This document shows, one piece after another, positions 16,964 through 25,615 of a stretch of DNA of 64,000 nt. Position 1 is the first letter of the stretch; each line of letters begins with the position of its first letter. Origin of the DNA: JAAFIP01 sp963775085 (GTDB lineage Bacteria > Pseudomonadota > Gammaproteobacteria > Burkholderiales > Burkholderiaceae_C); contig CAVZHO010000001.1 in assembly GCA_963775085.1 (NCBI GenBank), forward strand, positions 62,001-126,000. The letters run 5' to 3'. A program made the position numbers and the translations under genes. Under the pieces are notes generated by a model. It searched no databases and was not told the origin of the DNA. It saw only the letters and a program-made list of their open reading frames with translations.

Positions 16964-17605
16964 ATGTTCAGCACCCTATTGGATTTCCTCAACAGCCCCG
17001 CCTTCACGCTCTTAGGCAGCCCCGCCAGTTGGGCTGAAGTGATCGGTGCCGTTCTGGGCATTGCCATGGTGGTGTGCAACATCTACCAGATCCATTGGGC
17101 CTGGCCGCTGGCATTTGCCAGCTCGGCGCTGTACTTTCTGGTGTTCTGGGGCAGCCGCCTGTATGGTGATGCCAGTCTGCAAATATTTTTTGCCGTGATG
17201 GCGCTGTGGGGTTGGACGCAGTGGTTGCGTGGTGTGCGCCCCGATGGCCGGGTGCTGAAAATACAATCTCTATCAAATCAGCACACTATTATTTTAATAG
17301 CTGCTTGCATTCTGTTATGGGGCGCTACCGGCCTGTTTCTCCTGAAATTTACCCCCACCGATGTGCCCTGGTGGGATGCCTTCCCGACAGCACTTAGCGT
17401 AGTGGCTACGGTACTACTGGGGCGTAAATATGTAGAAAACTGGCCGATGTGGATCGTCGTCAATGCCGTAGGCATGGCGCTGTTTGCCTACAAGGGGCTG
17501 TGGCTCACGGTCGGCCTGTATGGCGTGTTTTTACTGATGGCCGCTATCGGTTGGCAGGCCTGGCGCGCCCAGTTGCTGAGCATTGCCCCAACGGGTGCGC
17601 CATGA
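16964..17605 (+). CDS. pnuC: PnuC-family nicotinamide mononucleotide/riboside transporter
   Basis: 213 residues with about seven hydrophobic segments. VIGAVLGIAMVVCNIYQIHWAWP, FWGSRLYGDASLQIFF and MALWGWTQWL match PnuC, which lets nicotinamide riboside or NMN into the cell by facilitated diffusion coupled to intracellular phosphorylation. A dispersed repeat copy (17258-17325) lies inside the gene and encodes the start of the segment TIILIAACILLWGA. The stop overlaps the ATG of the next gene, a riboside kinase-like ATPase, by 4 bases, giving a transport-plus-trapping pair. Confidence 0.93.
   Translation: MFSTLLDFLNSPAFTLLGSPASWAEVIGAVLGIAMVVCNIYQIHWAWPLAFASSALYFLVFWGSRLYGDASLQIFFAVMALWGWTQWLRGVRPDGRVLKIQSLSNQHTIILIAACILLWGATGLFLLKFTPTDVPWWDAFPTALSVVATVLLGRKYVENWPMWIVVNAVGMALFAYKGLWLTVGLYGVFLLMAAIGWQAWRAQLLSIAPTGAP
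17258..17325 (+). repeat. Dispersed TAGCTGCTTAC-family repeat inside pnuC
   Basis: ATTTTAATAGCTGCTTGCAT at 17291-17310 matches the intergenic copies at 27511-27572 and 38213-38270. It is read in frame as part of a membrane helix of PnuC. Confidence 0.55.
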
Positions 17606-18267
17606 TCATCACCTTGGTGGGGGCCGAGAGCACCGGCAAGTCTGACCTGGCCCACGCGCTGGCGCTGCATTACATAGGGCAAGGTTTGGATGCCATTGCC
17701 GTAGGCGAATACCTGCGGGAATGGTGCGCGCTACAGGGCCGCACGCCTTCGGCAACCGAGCAAACACATATCGCCACCACCCAGCACCTGCGCATCCACA
17801 GCGCCGCCGCGCAGCACCGCATTGTGATTGCCGACACCACTGCGCTGATGACGGCGGTGTACAGCGACTGGGTGTTTGCCGACCGCTCGCTCTATGCCCA
17901 GGCCATCGCCCAGCAGTGCAGCTTTGATGTGACGCTGCTGACAGGCCTGGACATGCCCTGGCAGGCCGACGGCATCCAGCGCGAGGGCGCGCATGTGCGA
18001 GGCCCAGTGGATGCACTGCTGCGCTCGGCACTGAATGAGGCCCAGATCGGCTACCGCGTGGTCTATGGGCAAGGCCCGATGCGATTGAAGAACGCTATTG
18101 ATTGCATAGCTACTCACGTCCATAACACAGGGACTACGGCTATAAATGCATCTCAAAAATGGGTCTGGACCTGTGATAAATGCTCCGACCCCGATTGCGA
18201 GCATCGGTTGTTCAGCCAGCTCACTGCACCGTCGTCGGCCCCGGCGGATGGTCCAGCGGTTGGGTAA
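17602..18267 (+). CDS. AAA-type ATPase resembling the NadR nicotinamide riboside kinase domain
   Basis: 221 residues from ATG 17602, which overlaps the pnuC stop (ATGA). Walker A is GAESTGKSDLA at the N terminus, followed by AVGEYLREWC and IADTTALMTAVYSDW, as in the kinase domain of NadR. The likely reaction is ATP-dependent phosphorylation of nicotinamide riboside imported by PnuC. A repeat copy (18094-18154) is read in frame as a segment of about 20 residues (AIDCIATHVHNTGTTAINAS). After it comes a short Cys/His cluster (TCDKCSDPDCEH) that could bind a metal. The last 47 bases overlap the 3' end of hslO on the other strand. Confidence 0.83.
   Translation: MIITLVGAESTGKSDLAHALALHYIGQGLDAIAVGEYLREWCALQGRTPSATEQTHIATTQHLRIHSAAAQHRIVIADTTALMTAVYSDWVFADRSLYAQAIAQQCSFDVTLLTGLDMPWQADGIQREGAHVRGPVDALLRSALNEAQIGYRVVYGQGPMRLKNAIDCIATHVHNTGTTAINASQKWVWTCDKCSDPDCEHRLFSQLTAPSSAPADGPAVG
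18094..18154 (+). repeat. Dispersed TAGCTGCTTAC-family repeat inside the riboside kinase-like gene
   Basis: GATTGCATAGCTACTCACGT followed by CCATAACACAGGGACTACGG and CTATAAATG; this has both halves of the repeat (TAGCTnCTnACGTCC and GGACTA). It is translated near the C terminus of the protein. Confidence 0.65.
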
Positions 18268-19183
18268 AAATGGCGGCGGCATCTACGGCATCAAAGCGGT
18301 ACTGCACACCACAAAAATCGCAACCCACTTCTACCCGCTCCTGCTCGGTGAGAATCGATTGCACCTCGGCCACGCCCAGGTTATGCAGCATGCTGGCTAC
18401 CCGCTCACGGCTACAGGTACAGGCAAAACGCGGCAGGGCGGGCTCAAAGCGCAGCACTTTTTCTTCCCAAAACAGGCGGTGCAGGATGGTATCGACATCG
18501 AGGCTTAACAGCTCTTCACGCTTCAGGCTCGACGCAAACAGGGCAATGCGGTTGAAGGCCTCGTCGATACCGATATCGTCCTCCCGTGATTTTTCTCCCA
18601 GGTTCTTCTCGCCCTGCACGGGCAGGCGCTGAATCAGCAGGCCCGCGGCCACCTTGTCGTCCGCCGCCAGCACCAGCTTGGTATCGAGCTGCTCGGACTG
18701 CAACATATAGTGCTCCAGCACCAGGCTCAGGCTCTCCAGCTTTTCTTTGTGGTCGCCATGCAGCGGTACCACGCCCTGGTAGGGTTGCTGGCCGGGGTGC
18801 TTGTCTTTGGGGTCGAGCGTGATGGCGCAGCGCCCCAGGTTTTTCACGTTGACCATTTCGCTCAGCTTGCTGTCCAGCGCCACCGTTCCTTGCACCGTGG
18901 CCGTAGCGCGCAGTGACAGGTCTGACTGGATCTCGGCCACGGCCACCTTCACCGGGCCGTCGCCCATGATTTGCAGCACCAGTGCGCCGTTGAATTTGAT
19001 GTTGCTTTGCATCAGCGTGCCAGCGGCCAGCATTTCGCCCAGCAGCTCACTTACCCGCGGCGGGTAGGCCCCGTTACTGTTGGCGGCGCGGCGGGCCAGC
19101 ACTTCTTGCCAGGCATCGGTCAGGCGCACAATCATGCCGCGCACCGGCAGGCCATCGAAAATAAATTTATGCAGTTCAGACAT
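18221..19183 (-). CDS. hslO: Redox-regulated chaperone Hsp33
   Basis: 320 residues. The C-terminal redox switch is complete: CTCS (Cys-x-Cys) and CDFC (Cys-x-x-Cys), which hold zinc when reduced and form disulfides under oxidative stress, activating the holdase. The N-terminal domain has FIFDGLPVRGMIVRL and GTLMQSNIKFNGALVLQIMGDGPV, typical of HslO. It is convergent with the riboside kinase-like gene, with 47 bases of overlap, and is followed upstream by the gamma carbonic anhydrase gene on the same strand. Confidence 0.96.
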   Translation of the reverse strand: MSELHKFIFDGLPVRGMIVRLTDAWQEVLARRAANSNGAYPPRVSELLGEMLAAGTLMQSNIKFNGALVLQIMGDGPVKVAVAEIQSDLSLRATATVQGTVALDSKLSEMVNVKNLGRCAITLDPKDKHPGQQPYQGVVPLHGDHKEKLESLSLVLEHYMLQSEQLDTKLVLAADDKVAAGLLIQRLPVQGEKNLGEKSREDDIGIDEAFNRIALFASSLKREELLSLDVDTILHRLFWEEKVLRFEPALPRFACTCSRERVASMLHNLGVAEVQSILTEQERVEVGCDFCGVQYRFDAVDAAAIFTQPLDHPPGPTTVQ

Positions 19184-19196
19184 TGCGCGTTTCCGT

Positions 19197-19721
19197 TCAG
19201 GCGATTTTCTTCAGGCCTTTGGCATAGCGGCGGGCATTGTCCACGTAATGGTCGGCAATGGCATTGATCTTTTTCACCGTGGCCTCGTCCAGCGTGCGCA
19301 CCACTTTGGCGGGCGATCCGATGATGAGTGAGTTGTCGGGAAACTCTTTGCCCTCGGTCACCACACTGCCCGCGCCCACAATGCAATTTTTGCCAATTTT
19401 GGCGTTGTTCAAAATCACCGACTGGATGCCGATCAGCGAGCCCTCGCCAATGGTGCAGCCATGCAGCATGACCTGGTGACCCACCGTTACACCCGCGCCG
19501 AGGGTCAGTGGCGAGCCAGGGTCAGAATGCAGCACGCTGCCGTCTTGCACGTTGGAGTTTTTGCCAATCGTCATCACTTCGTTGTCGGCGCGCAGTATCG
19601 CGCCAAACCACACGTTGGCACCCTCCTGCAGCACCACGTTGCCGATCACATCGGCGCTGTCGGCCACCCAGGCGCCTGCACCCAGAGTGGGTTGTATGCC
19701 GTCCAATTCATAAATTGCCAT
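19197..19721 (-). CDS. Gamma-class carbonic anhydrase family protein (YrdA/PaaY-like)
   Basis: 174 residues forming a left-handed beta helix of hexapeptide repeats (for example VIGNVVLQEGANVWFGAILR, GAGVTVGHQVMLHGCTIGEG). Histidines at VLHSDPGS, VGHQVMLHGC are in the zinc-ligand pattern of gamma carbonic anhydrases. Members of this branch may hydrate CO2 or act on acyl-CoA; the exact activity is not certain. The gene starts 9 bases after the glycosyltransferase stop and ends 13 bases before hslO, so the three minus-strand genes are probably one unit. Confidence 0.9.
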   Translation of the reverse strand: MAIYELDGIQPTLGAGAWVADSADVIGNVVLQEGANVWFGAILRADNEVMTIGKNSNVQDGSVLHSDPGSPLTLGAGVTVGHQVMLHGCTIGEGSLIGIQSVILNNAKIGKNCIVGAGSVVTEGKEFPDNSLIIGSPAKVVRTLDEATVKKINAIADHYVDNARRYAKGLKKIA

Positions 19722-19730
19722 ACTCGTCTT

Positions 19731-20867
19731 TCATTTCTGTGAGCCATATTGCATGACCGTATCCAGCACCTGCTGGGCAGCGGTGGGTCGCCCCAGGGCG
19801 CGCGCTTTGCTGCGCATATCAGCCAGTTTAGCAGGGTGCTGTAGCAGCTGGCGGATGCGGTACTCCAGCGTGACATCGTCAAAAGCTTTGAGTGCCACGC
19901 CCTGCTCTAGCAGATAGTCGGCATTGCGTTCCTCCTGGCCGGGGATGGGGGCGTTGACAATCATGGGCAGGCCCATCGCCAGGCACTCAGAGGTGGTCAG
20001 GCCACCGGGCTTGGTGATCACCAGGTCGGCGCAGGCCATCAGGCGCTCTACCCTGTCGGTAAAGCCCTGGGCCAGCAAGCGGCTTGGGTAGCGTTGCGCC
20101 AAGCTTTGCAATGCGGCCAGCGCCTGCGCATTTTTACCCGCCAGTACGATGAGTTGAAAATCGCCCTGTAGCGCCATCAGGCGCTTGGCGACTACGTCCA
20201 GGCTACCCAGGCCCGCACCACCGCCCATCAGCAAAAAAGTGGTGCGCTGGGGATCAAGACCACACTCCTTCGCGCAAACGCTCCGGTCAAGCTGCTGCGC
20301 AAAGGCTGGCATGATGGGAATGCCGGTGACATGAATTTTGTCACCCGCTATGCCCATCGCCCGCATGCGAAAAGCCACTTCCTCGTTGGCAGCAAAGTAA
20401 CCCGCCATACCCTCATGCACCCACATGCGGTGCAGGTCAAAGTCGGTTACCTGCACCCATACGGGGCAGTGCAGCTCACCCTTGCGGATCAAGCGCGACA
20501 ATATTTCGGCAGGCAGAAAATGGGTACAGACAATCGCATCGGGCTGCACCTTGGCGATGGCTTTGAGCAATCCTTTGGCGTTCAGGCGCTCCAGCGTGCG
20601 GCGCAGCTTCTCCATCAGGCTGTTGGGCTGCGCCTCGTGGGTGGTATGGTACAGATAGCCCCACAGTGCTGGGGCCTTGTTGACCAGCTTGATATAAAAG
20701 TCAGTGTAGAGTTTTTTGAAACTGCCAGTGACGTACTCCATCACGTCCAGATGGGTGGCCTGGGTATCGTCGTCGCGCAAATCGGCATAGCTGCGAATCG
20801 CCTCGGCAGCGCGCATGTGGCCGGCTCCGGCAGAGACGCTCAGGAGTAATATTTTTTTGGCTTGCAT
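19731..20867 (-). CDS. Glycosyltransferase of the MGDG synthase/UgtP type
   Basis: About 378 residues from ATG 20867; in-frame ATGs at 20876 and 20882 also exist, but GGAA lies just upstream of 20867 and the family begins KKILLLSVSAGAGH as here. The N-terminal acceptor domain (SAGAGHMRAAEAI, VICTHFLPAEIL) and the GT28-like nucleotide-sugar domain (LLMGGGAGLGSLDVVAKRL, ADLVITKPGGLTTSE) are both present. Such enzymes glycosylate diacylglycerol at the membrane using UDP-sugars. The divergent DUF455 gene begins 21 bases away, so promoters must overlap the coding regions or the N termini. Confidence 0.9.
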   Translation of the reverse strand: MQAKKILLLSVSAGAGHMRAAEAIRSYADLRDDDTQATHLDVMEYVTGSFKKLYTDFYIKLVNKAPALWGYLYHTTHEAQPNSLMEKLRRTLERLNAKGLLKAIAKVQPDAIVCTHFLPAEILSRLIRKGELHCPVWVQVTDFDLHRMWVHEGMAGYFAANEEVAFRMRAMGIAGDKIHVTGIPIMPAFAQQLDRSVCAKECGLDPQRTTFLLMGGGAGLGSLDVVAKRLMALQGDFQLIVLAGKNAQALAALQSLAQRYPSRLLAQGFTDRVERLMACADLVITKPGGLTTSECLAMGLPMIVNAPIPGQEERNADYLLEQGVALKAFDDVTLEYRIRQLLQHPAKLADMRSKARALGRPTAAQQVLDTVMQYGSQK

Positions 20868-20888
20868 GGATTCCATTATCATTCAGCC

Positions 20889-21686
20889 ATGGAACTGCGC
20901 ATGGCGGCTCTGGCCGCACTCTACACTGCCGATACCGATGAAAAAGTAGCCCTAGTCCACGCCCTGTGGACGCAAGCAGCTATGCTATCTATAGCGCATG
21001 GCGCGCTGGCAGAGCCGCCCAACATCCCTGGCCGCCCAGCCAAACCGATGCTGATGCAGCATTTAAACGTACCCAGACGTTCGCCCTACACACCGGACGG
21101 CCTGGCCGCACTGGTACATGCGGTCTGCCATATCGAGTTCAACGCCATCAACCTGGCGCTGGATGCTGCTTGGCGCTTTACTGGCATGCCGCTCCAGTAC
21201 TACCATGACTGGCTGCGGGTAGCCGATGAAGAAGCCACGCATTTCACCCTGTTGGCCCAGCAACTGCGCAGCATGGGCTATGCGTACGGTGACTTCCCTG
21301 CCCACAATGGCCTGTGGGAAATGACCGAAAAAACCAAGGGCGACGTGGTCGCCCGCATGGCCCTGGTGCCGCGCACGCTGGAGGCACGCGGGCTGGATGC
21401 CACACCGCTGATGCAGGCCAAGCTGCGCAAGGTAGGCAGCCCCGATGCCCTGAAAACCGTGGCCATCCTGGACACTATCCTGCACGACGAAGTAGGTCAT
21501 GTGGCCATAGGCAACCACTGGTACCGCTGGCTGTGCCAACGCGAGAGCCTGGAGCCTTTGGCGCATTTCAGACAGCTAAGCAAACAGTATGGTGCGCCGC
21601 GCATGCAGCCGCCGTTTAACGAGGCCGCGCGGCGCAAAGCAGGATTTAGCGATGCCGAGTTGAAGGCCCTGCTAGACACGGCATAA
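20889..21686 (+). CDS. DUF455 family ferritin-like protein
   Basis: 265 residues from ATG 20889. The helices carry metal-ligand-type residues: VCHIEFNAINLALD, ADEEATHFTLLAQQL and HDEVGHVAIGN, the E/ExxH pattern of ferritin-like diiron proteins such as MiaE. DUF455 proteins have no firmly known reaction to my knowledge. A repeat copy (20951-20998) lies near the start of the gene and encodes LWTQAAMLSIAHG. Divergent from the glycosyltransferase gene. Confidence 0.88.
   Translation: MELRMAALAALYTADTDEKVALVHALWTQAAMLSIAHGALAEPPNIPGRPAKPMLMQHLNVPRRSPYTPDGLAALVHAVCHIEFNAINLALDAAWRFTGMPLQYYHDWLRVADEEATHFTLLAQQLRSMGYAYGDFPAHNGLWEMTEKTKGDVVARMALVPRTLEARGLDATPLMQAKLRKVGSPDALKTVAILDTILHDEVGHVAIGNHWYRWLCQRESLEPLAHFRQLSKQYGAPRMQPPFNEAARRKAGFSDAELKALLDTA
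20951..20998 (+). repeat. Dispersed TAGCTGCTTAC-family repeat inside the DUF455 gene
   Basis: TAGTCCACGCCCTGTGGACG, then CAAGCAGCTATGC and ATAGCGC; the GGACG...AGCAGCTA half corresponds to the reverse complement of the core. It is read in frame. Confidence 0.5.
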
Positions 21687-21703
21687 GGCCTTGCATTCCC
21701 GAA

Positions 21704-22888
21704 TTAAAGAATCTGCCCCCGGATTTCACCGGTACGCTGGTTAACGCTGTGGGCGTTGAAGTACAACTCCCCTTGTTTGTAGGCCTTGAACTGTTCAGCG
21801 GTCAACACCGCGCCTGCGGGCACACCCCAGACACCGGGACTGGTGTTCACCAGCGTCACAATGACCGGGCCGTTCACACCAGTGGCCGCCTGGTGGATAT
21901 GCGCTTCGATGGCTGTCATGCCAGCAATGGTGATGCCGCCACTGGCGGCGCGCGTCAGCGGGTCAAGCACCAGTGTTCCGGTGCCGCTGGCGGTAGACAG
22001 CATGACAGGTGGCACTTCCTGCGCGGGGCTGAGACTGGCAAAGCGTACATTGCGCCCGATCTGCCCACGGATCTGGCCATTGGGAAAGGCACTGCTATGG
22101 GCGTTGAAATACAAGCCCCCTGCACGGATCACAGCTAGCTGGGCATCGGTCATGGTGGCATCTGCCGCAGCCACCCACGTGCCTGGCGCGGCCTCGCTCA
22201 GGCTGAACAACACAGGACCGTTGGCACCCTGCGCGCCGGAATGGATGTGCGCGGCGTTAGTCGCCATGCCGACCACATTGATGCGTGCACTGAATTTTCT
22301 CGTCACCAGGTCCAGGCTTACAACGCCATTGCCAAAAGCGCTACTGGGATTACTGGGCACCTCCTGCGCGGATGTCATCTGTGCCATGAAAACATTGCGG
22401 CCAATCTGTCCGCGAATTTCGCCGCCTGGGTAGGCGCTACTGTGTGCATTGAAGTAAAGCCCACCATCGGCAAAGGCCCGTGCCTGTGCCTGCGTGAGGG
22501 TAGTACCGGCGGGCACACTCCAGTTACCATTGCCCGCAGAAGACTCCAACAGCGTCACGATCACCGGGCCGTTGACCCCTGTGTCACCCTGATGGATATT
22601 TGCGGCCGTGGCAACCATGCCATTCACGCTAATGCCGCCGCTAAGCACCAGCGTGGGGGATGCCAGCGTCAAGGTTCCAATGCCGACCGCACCTGTGATG
22701 GTCGGCACCACCTCCTGATCACCAGACAGTGTGAGCTGTGCGCTGCTGAAGTTGAAACCACCACCCTGTGGTGGGTCACTGCCACCACCTCCACCACCTC
22801 CACCGCAGGCCACCACGGCCCAAACCAGCAACCCCATTAATCCCCATCTCCTCACAGGAGTAGGTTGCATTGTGGGTAGGTATTTCAT
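21704..22888 (-). CDS. Lipoprotein with three CHRD domains
   Basis: 394 residues from ATG 22888, preceded by GGGAGAGGATGTC. A lipoprotein signal ends AVVAC, then a run of eight Gly residues encoded by a CCACCACCTCC-type triplet repeat. Three CHRD domains of about 110-120 residues follow, each with the pattern QEVP or QEVV near the start, H-I-H-x-G/A in the middle (NIHQGDTG, HIHSGAQG, HIHQAATG) and YFNAHS with G-E/Q-I-R-G-Q-I at the end. CHRD domains occur in chordin and many bacterial surface proteins; their bacterial function is unknown. Divergent from a CysB-like regulator gene across 223 bases. Confidence 0.9.
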   Translation of the reverse strand: MKYLPTMQPTPVRRWGLMGLLVWAVVACGGGGGGGGSDPPQGGGFNFSSAQLTLSGDQEVVPTITGAVGIGTLTLASPTLVLSGGISVNGMVATAANIHQGDTGVNGPVIVTLLESSAGNGNWSVPAGTTLTQAQARAFADGGLYFNAHSSAYPGGEIRGQIGRNVFMAQMTSAQEVPSNPSSAFGNGVVSLDLVTRKFSARINVVGMATNAAHIHSGAQGANGPVLFSLSEAAPGTWVAAADATMTDAQLAVIRAGGLYFNAHSSAFPNGQIRGQIGRNVRFASLSPAQEVPPVMLSTASGTGTLVLDPLTRAASGGITIAGMTAIEAHIHQAATGVNGPVIVTLVNTSPGVWGVPAGAVLTAEQFKAYKQGELYFNAHSVNQRTGEIRGQIL

Positions 22889-23111
22889 GACATCCTCTCC
22901 CTGCTGCGTGTGCGGTAGGCCGATATTGCGAAATCCCATTCAAGGCATAACACGCTCAACACGGGTTGGATACCGAACTATCAGGTGAGTTCTGTGGCAT
23001 TGCCAGTTTATGTAATCAACACCCTCTATCGATTGTCAATGGACTTGTGTTTTTTTAATTTTTAATTCCATTTAAAGGCATAATAAAATCAGTTTTTAGT
23101 AACTTTTAGAT

Positions 23112-24053
23112 ATGAATCTGCACCAATTTCGCTTTGTCCAGGAAGCCGCGCGGCGCAACCTCAATTTGACCGAGGCGGCCAAGGCGCTGCATACCTCGCA
23201 GCCGGGCGTGTCCAAGGCCATCATTGAGCTGGAGGAAGAGCTGGGCGTAGAGATTTTTGCGCGCCACGGCAAGCGGCTCAAGCGCATCACCGAGCCGGGC
23301 ACCCACGTGCTCAAAAGCATTGAACTGATCATGCGCGAGGTGGGTAACCTGAAAAAAATTGGCGAGCAATTCAGCCAGCAAGACAGCGGCACCCTGAGCA
23401 TTGCCACCACCCACACCCAGGCGCGCTACGTGCTGCCCCAGCCGATTGCCAAGCTGCGCGATGCCTTCCCCAAGGTCAACATCAGCCTGCACCAGGGCAC
23501 GCCCGACCAGGTGGCCAAGATGCTGATCGACGAAGTGGCTGAAGTGGGCATAGCTACCGAATCGCTAGCAGACTACGCAGACTTGATAACCCTGCCATGC
23601 TATGAGTGGCAGCACATGCTGGTGATACCCGAAGGCCACAAGCTGGCCAAGGTCAACCAGGTTACCTTGGCCGACCTGGCGCTTGAACCCATCATCACTT
23701 ACCACCCCTCGTTTACCGGCCGCACCAAGATCGATGCCGCCTTTGCCGCCAAAAAACTCTCGCCACGCATCGCGCTGGAGGCGATTGACTCGGACGTGAT
23801 CCGCACCTATGTGCGCACCGGTCTGGGCATCGGCATCATGGCCGAGATGGCGGTAAAAGACGACCCCATGCAGGGCTTGGTGGTCAAACCCGCCGGCCAA
23901 CTATTCGGCAAAAACGTCACCCGCATCGCCTTCAAGCGCAGCGCCTATCTGCGCAACTTTGTCTACACCTTCGCAGAACTGCTCAGCGACAAACTCAACC
24001 GCAAACTGATTGACCGGGCGATGAGTGGGCAGGCAGATGATTATGAATTGTGA
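23112..24053 (+). CDS. cysB: LysR-family transcriptional regulator of the CysB/Cbl type
   Basis: 313 residues. It starts MNLHQFRFVQEAARRNLNLTEA, with the helix-turn-helix LHTSQPGVSKAIIELE, then a substrate-binding domain (TTHTQARYVLPQPI, LHQGTPDQVAKML, FTGRTKIDAAF). TTHTQARY and the overall length are characteristic of CysB and Cbl, which sense sulfur status through O- or N-acetylserine, thiosulfate or APS. No sulfur-assimilation genes lie next to it in this window; the following gene is a methionine aminotransferase, 88 bases away on the same strand. The choice between CysB and Cbl cannot be made here. Confidence 0.88.
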   Translation: MNLHQFRFVQEAARRNLNLTEAAKALHTSQPGVSKAIIELEEELGVEIFARHGKRLKRITEPGTHVLKSIELIMREVGNLKKIGEQFSQQDSGTLSIATTHTQARYVLPQPIAKLRDAFPKVNISLHQGTPDQVAKMLIDEVAEVGIATESLADYADLITLPCYEWQHMLVIPEGHKLAKVNQVTLADLALEPIITYHPSFTGRTKIDAAFAAKKLSPRIALEAIDSDVIRTYVRTGLGIGIMAEMAVKDDPMQGLVVKPAGQLFGKNVTRIAFKRSAYLRNFVYTFAELLSDKLNRKLIDRAMSGQADDYEL

Positions 24054-24141
24054 ATACATTGCGGGACAGACCAACGGACAGCGCGCAGCGCCCCGTTGCT
24101 CTGTCCTCAACTGACTAGCTCCTCCTCTCCATTGACCCACC

Positions 24142-25314
24142 ATGCAAACCCCAGAACGCACCCCCCAGCTCCAGTCCAAACTCCCCAACGTAGGCACCAC
24201 CATTTTCACCGTCATGTCTGCCCTGGCGTTGGAAAAAAACGCCGTTAACCTGGGCCAGGGCTTCCCGGATTTTGCCTGCGACGCAAAATTGGTCGATGCC
24301 GTCACCGATGCCATGCAGCGCGGCCTCAACCAGTACCCTTCCATGCTGGGTGTACCCCAACTGCGCGAGGCAATTGCTAGAAAAATTGCAGCACTCCACG
24401 TACGCCAGTATAACCCTGCGACCGAAATCACCATCACCGCCGGGGCTACGCAAGCGATCATCACCATCATCCTGGCCATCGTCCACCCGGGTGACGAGGT
24501 GATCGTGCTGGAGCCCTGCTACGACAGCTATGTGCCCAATATCGAGCTGGCGGGTGGCAAGGTAGTGCGCGTGCCGCTCACGCCGGGAACCTTCCGCCCC
24601 GACTTTGACAAAATCAGCGCCGCCATCACGCCAAAAACCCGCGCCATCCTCATCAACAGCCCGCACAACCCCAGCGCCACGATCTGGAGCCGCGCCGACA
24701 TGCTGCGCCTGCAAGAGATTTTGGCCCCCACTGACGTGCTCTTGATCAGCGACGAGGTGTACGAGCACATGGTGTTTGACGGCCAGCAGCACGAAAGCGC
24801 CGCCCGCTACCCCGGCCTGGCGGCCCGCGCCTTCGTCGTCAGCAGCTTTGGCAAAACCTACCACGTCACCGGCTGGAAGATAGGCACCGTGGCCGCGCCC
24901 GCGCCGCTGACTGCCGAGTTTCGCAAGGTGCACCAGTTCAACGTATTTACCGTCAACACCCCGGTGCAATATGGCCTGGCCAGCTACATGGCCAACCCGG
25001 CGCCGTATACCGAGCTGCCCGCCTTCTACCAACGCAAACGCGACCTGTTCTTGGACGGCATCCGCAAAACCCGGCTCAAACCCCTGCACACCCAGGGCAG
25101 CTACTTTCAGTGCGTAGACATCAGCGCACTGCCCGCCGCCCAGGGCATGAGCGAAGCCGATTTTTGCAAATGGCTCACCGCGGAGATAGGCGTAGCCGCC
25201 ATCCCACTGTCAGCCTTCTACGGCAACGGCTTTGACCAGCGCGTGGTGCGCTTTTGCTTTGCCAAGAAGGATGAAACGCTGCTGGCAGCGCTGGGTCGGC
25301 TGGCTAAGCTGTAG
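24142..25314 (+). CDS. Methionine aminotransferase-like PLP enzyme (YbdL type)
   Basis: 390 residues, fold-type I class I aminotransferase. The PLP lysine is in SSFGKTYHVTGWKIG; other landmarks are NLGQGFPDF, NQYPSMLGVPQLREAI, NSPHNPSA and DEVYEHMVFDG. The sequence HQFNVFTVNTPVQYGLA is close to what I recall for YbdL, which transaminates methionine, phenylalanine and related keto acids in methionine salvage. Position after a CysB-like regulator is compatible with sulfur amino acid metabolism but the functional link is inferred. Confidence 0.88.
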   Translation: MQTPERTPQLQSKLPNVGTTIFTVMSALALEKNAVNLGQGFPDFACDAKLVDAVTDAMQRGLNQYPSMLGVPQLREAIARKIAALHVRQYNPATEITITAGATQAIITIILAIVHPGDEVIVLEPCYDSYVPNIELAGGKVVRVPLTPGTFRPDFDKISAAITPKTRAILINSPHNPSATIWSRADMLRLQEILAPTDVLLISDEVYEHMVFDGQQHESAARYPGLAARAFVVSSFGKTYHVTGWKIGTVAAPAPLTAEFRKVHQFNVFTVNTPVQYGLASYMANPAPYTELPAFYQRKRDLFLDGIRKTRLKPLHTQGSYFQCVDISALPAAQGMSEADFCKWLTAEIGVAAIPLSAFYGNGFDQRVVRFCFAKKDETLLAALGRLAKL

Positions 25315-25411
25315 TCGCAGGCTCTATATCGCTCGCGATTCGCCTTATCTGTGCCAGGGCAACTTACGCGTGCACTTCCCTCCCCGGCATAGGCGTAGTA
25401 CCATAAGTAAC

Positions 25412-25615
25412 ATGACACTCAAAGAATCCAACCCGTACCTGCGCAACCGCACCGCAGCTAAGCGTAAGGCTGCGCTGAGGATTTCCGCCGAAACGTCATC
25501 GGCGGTGGAAGGCATTCGCGCCCCGTTTGCGCCAAGTGCCAAAGCCACCGGACCTGCCACCCACGAAAGCTTTACTACGTATTGGCAGAAGCGCTCTGCC
25601 TTGACCGCGCGATAA
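25412..25615 (+). CDS. Small protein with a Fic-inhibitory-type motif, candidate antitoxin
   Basis: 67 residues from ATG 25412, starting MTLKESNPYLRNRTAAKRKA. It contains ETSSAVEGIRAPF, in which S-SAV-EG matches the (S/T)xxxE(G/N) inhibitory-helix motif known from antitoxins of class I Fic proteins such as VbhA. Its 3' end overlaps the convergent fic gene by 41 bases. Class I Fic antitoxins normally lie upstream on the same strand, so a tail-to-tail arrangement would be unusual. Its identity as antitoxin is inference from motif and position. Confidence 0.6.
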   Translation: MTLKESNPYLRNRTAAKRKAALRISAETSSAVEGIRAPFAPSAKATGPATHESFTTYWQKRSALTAR

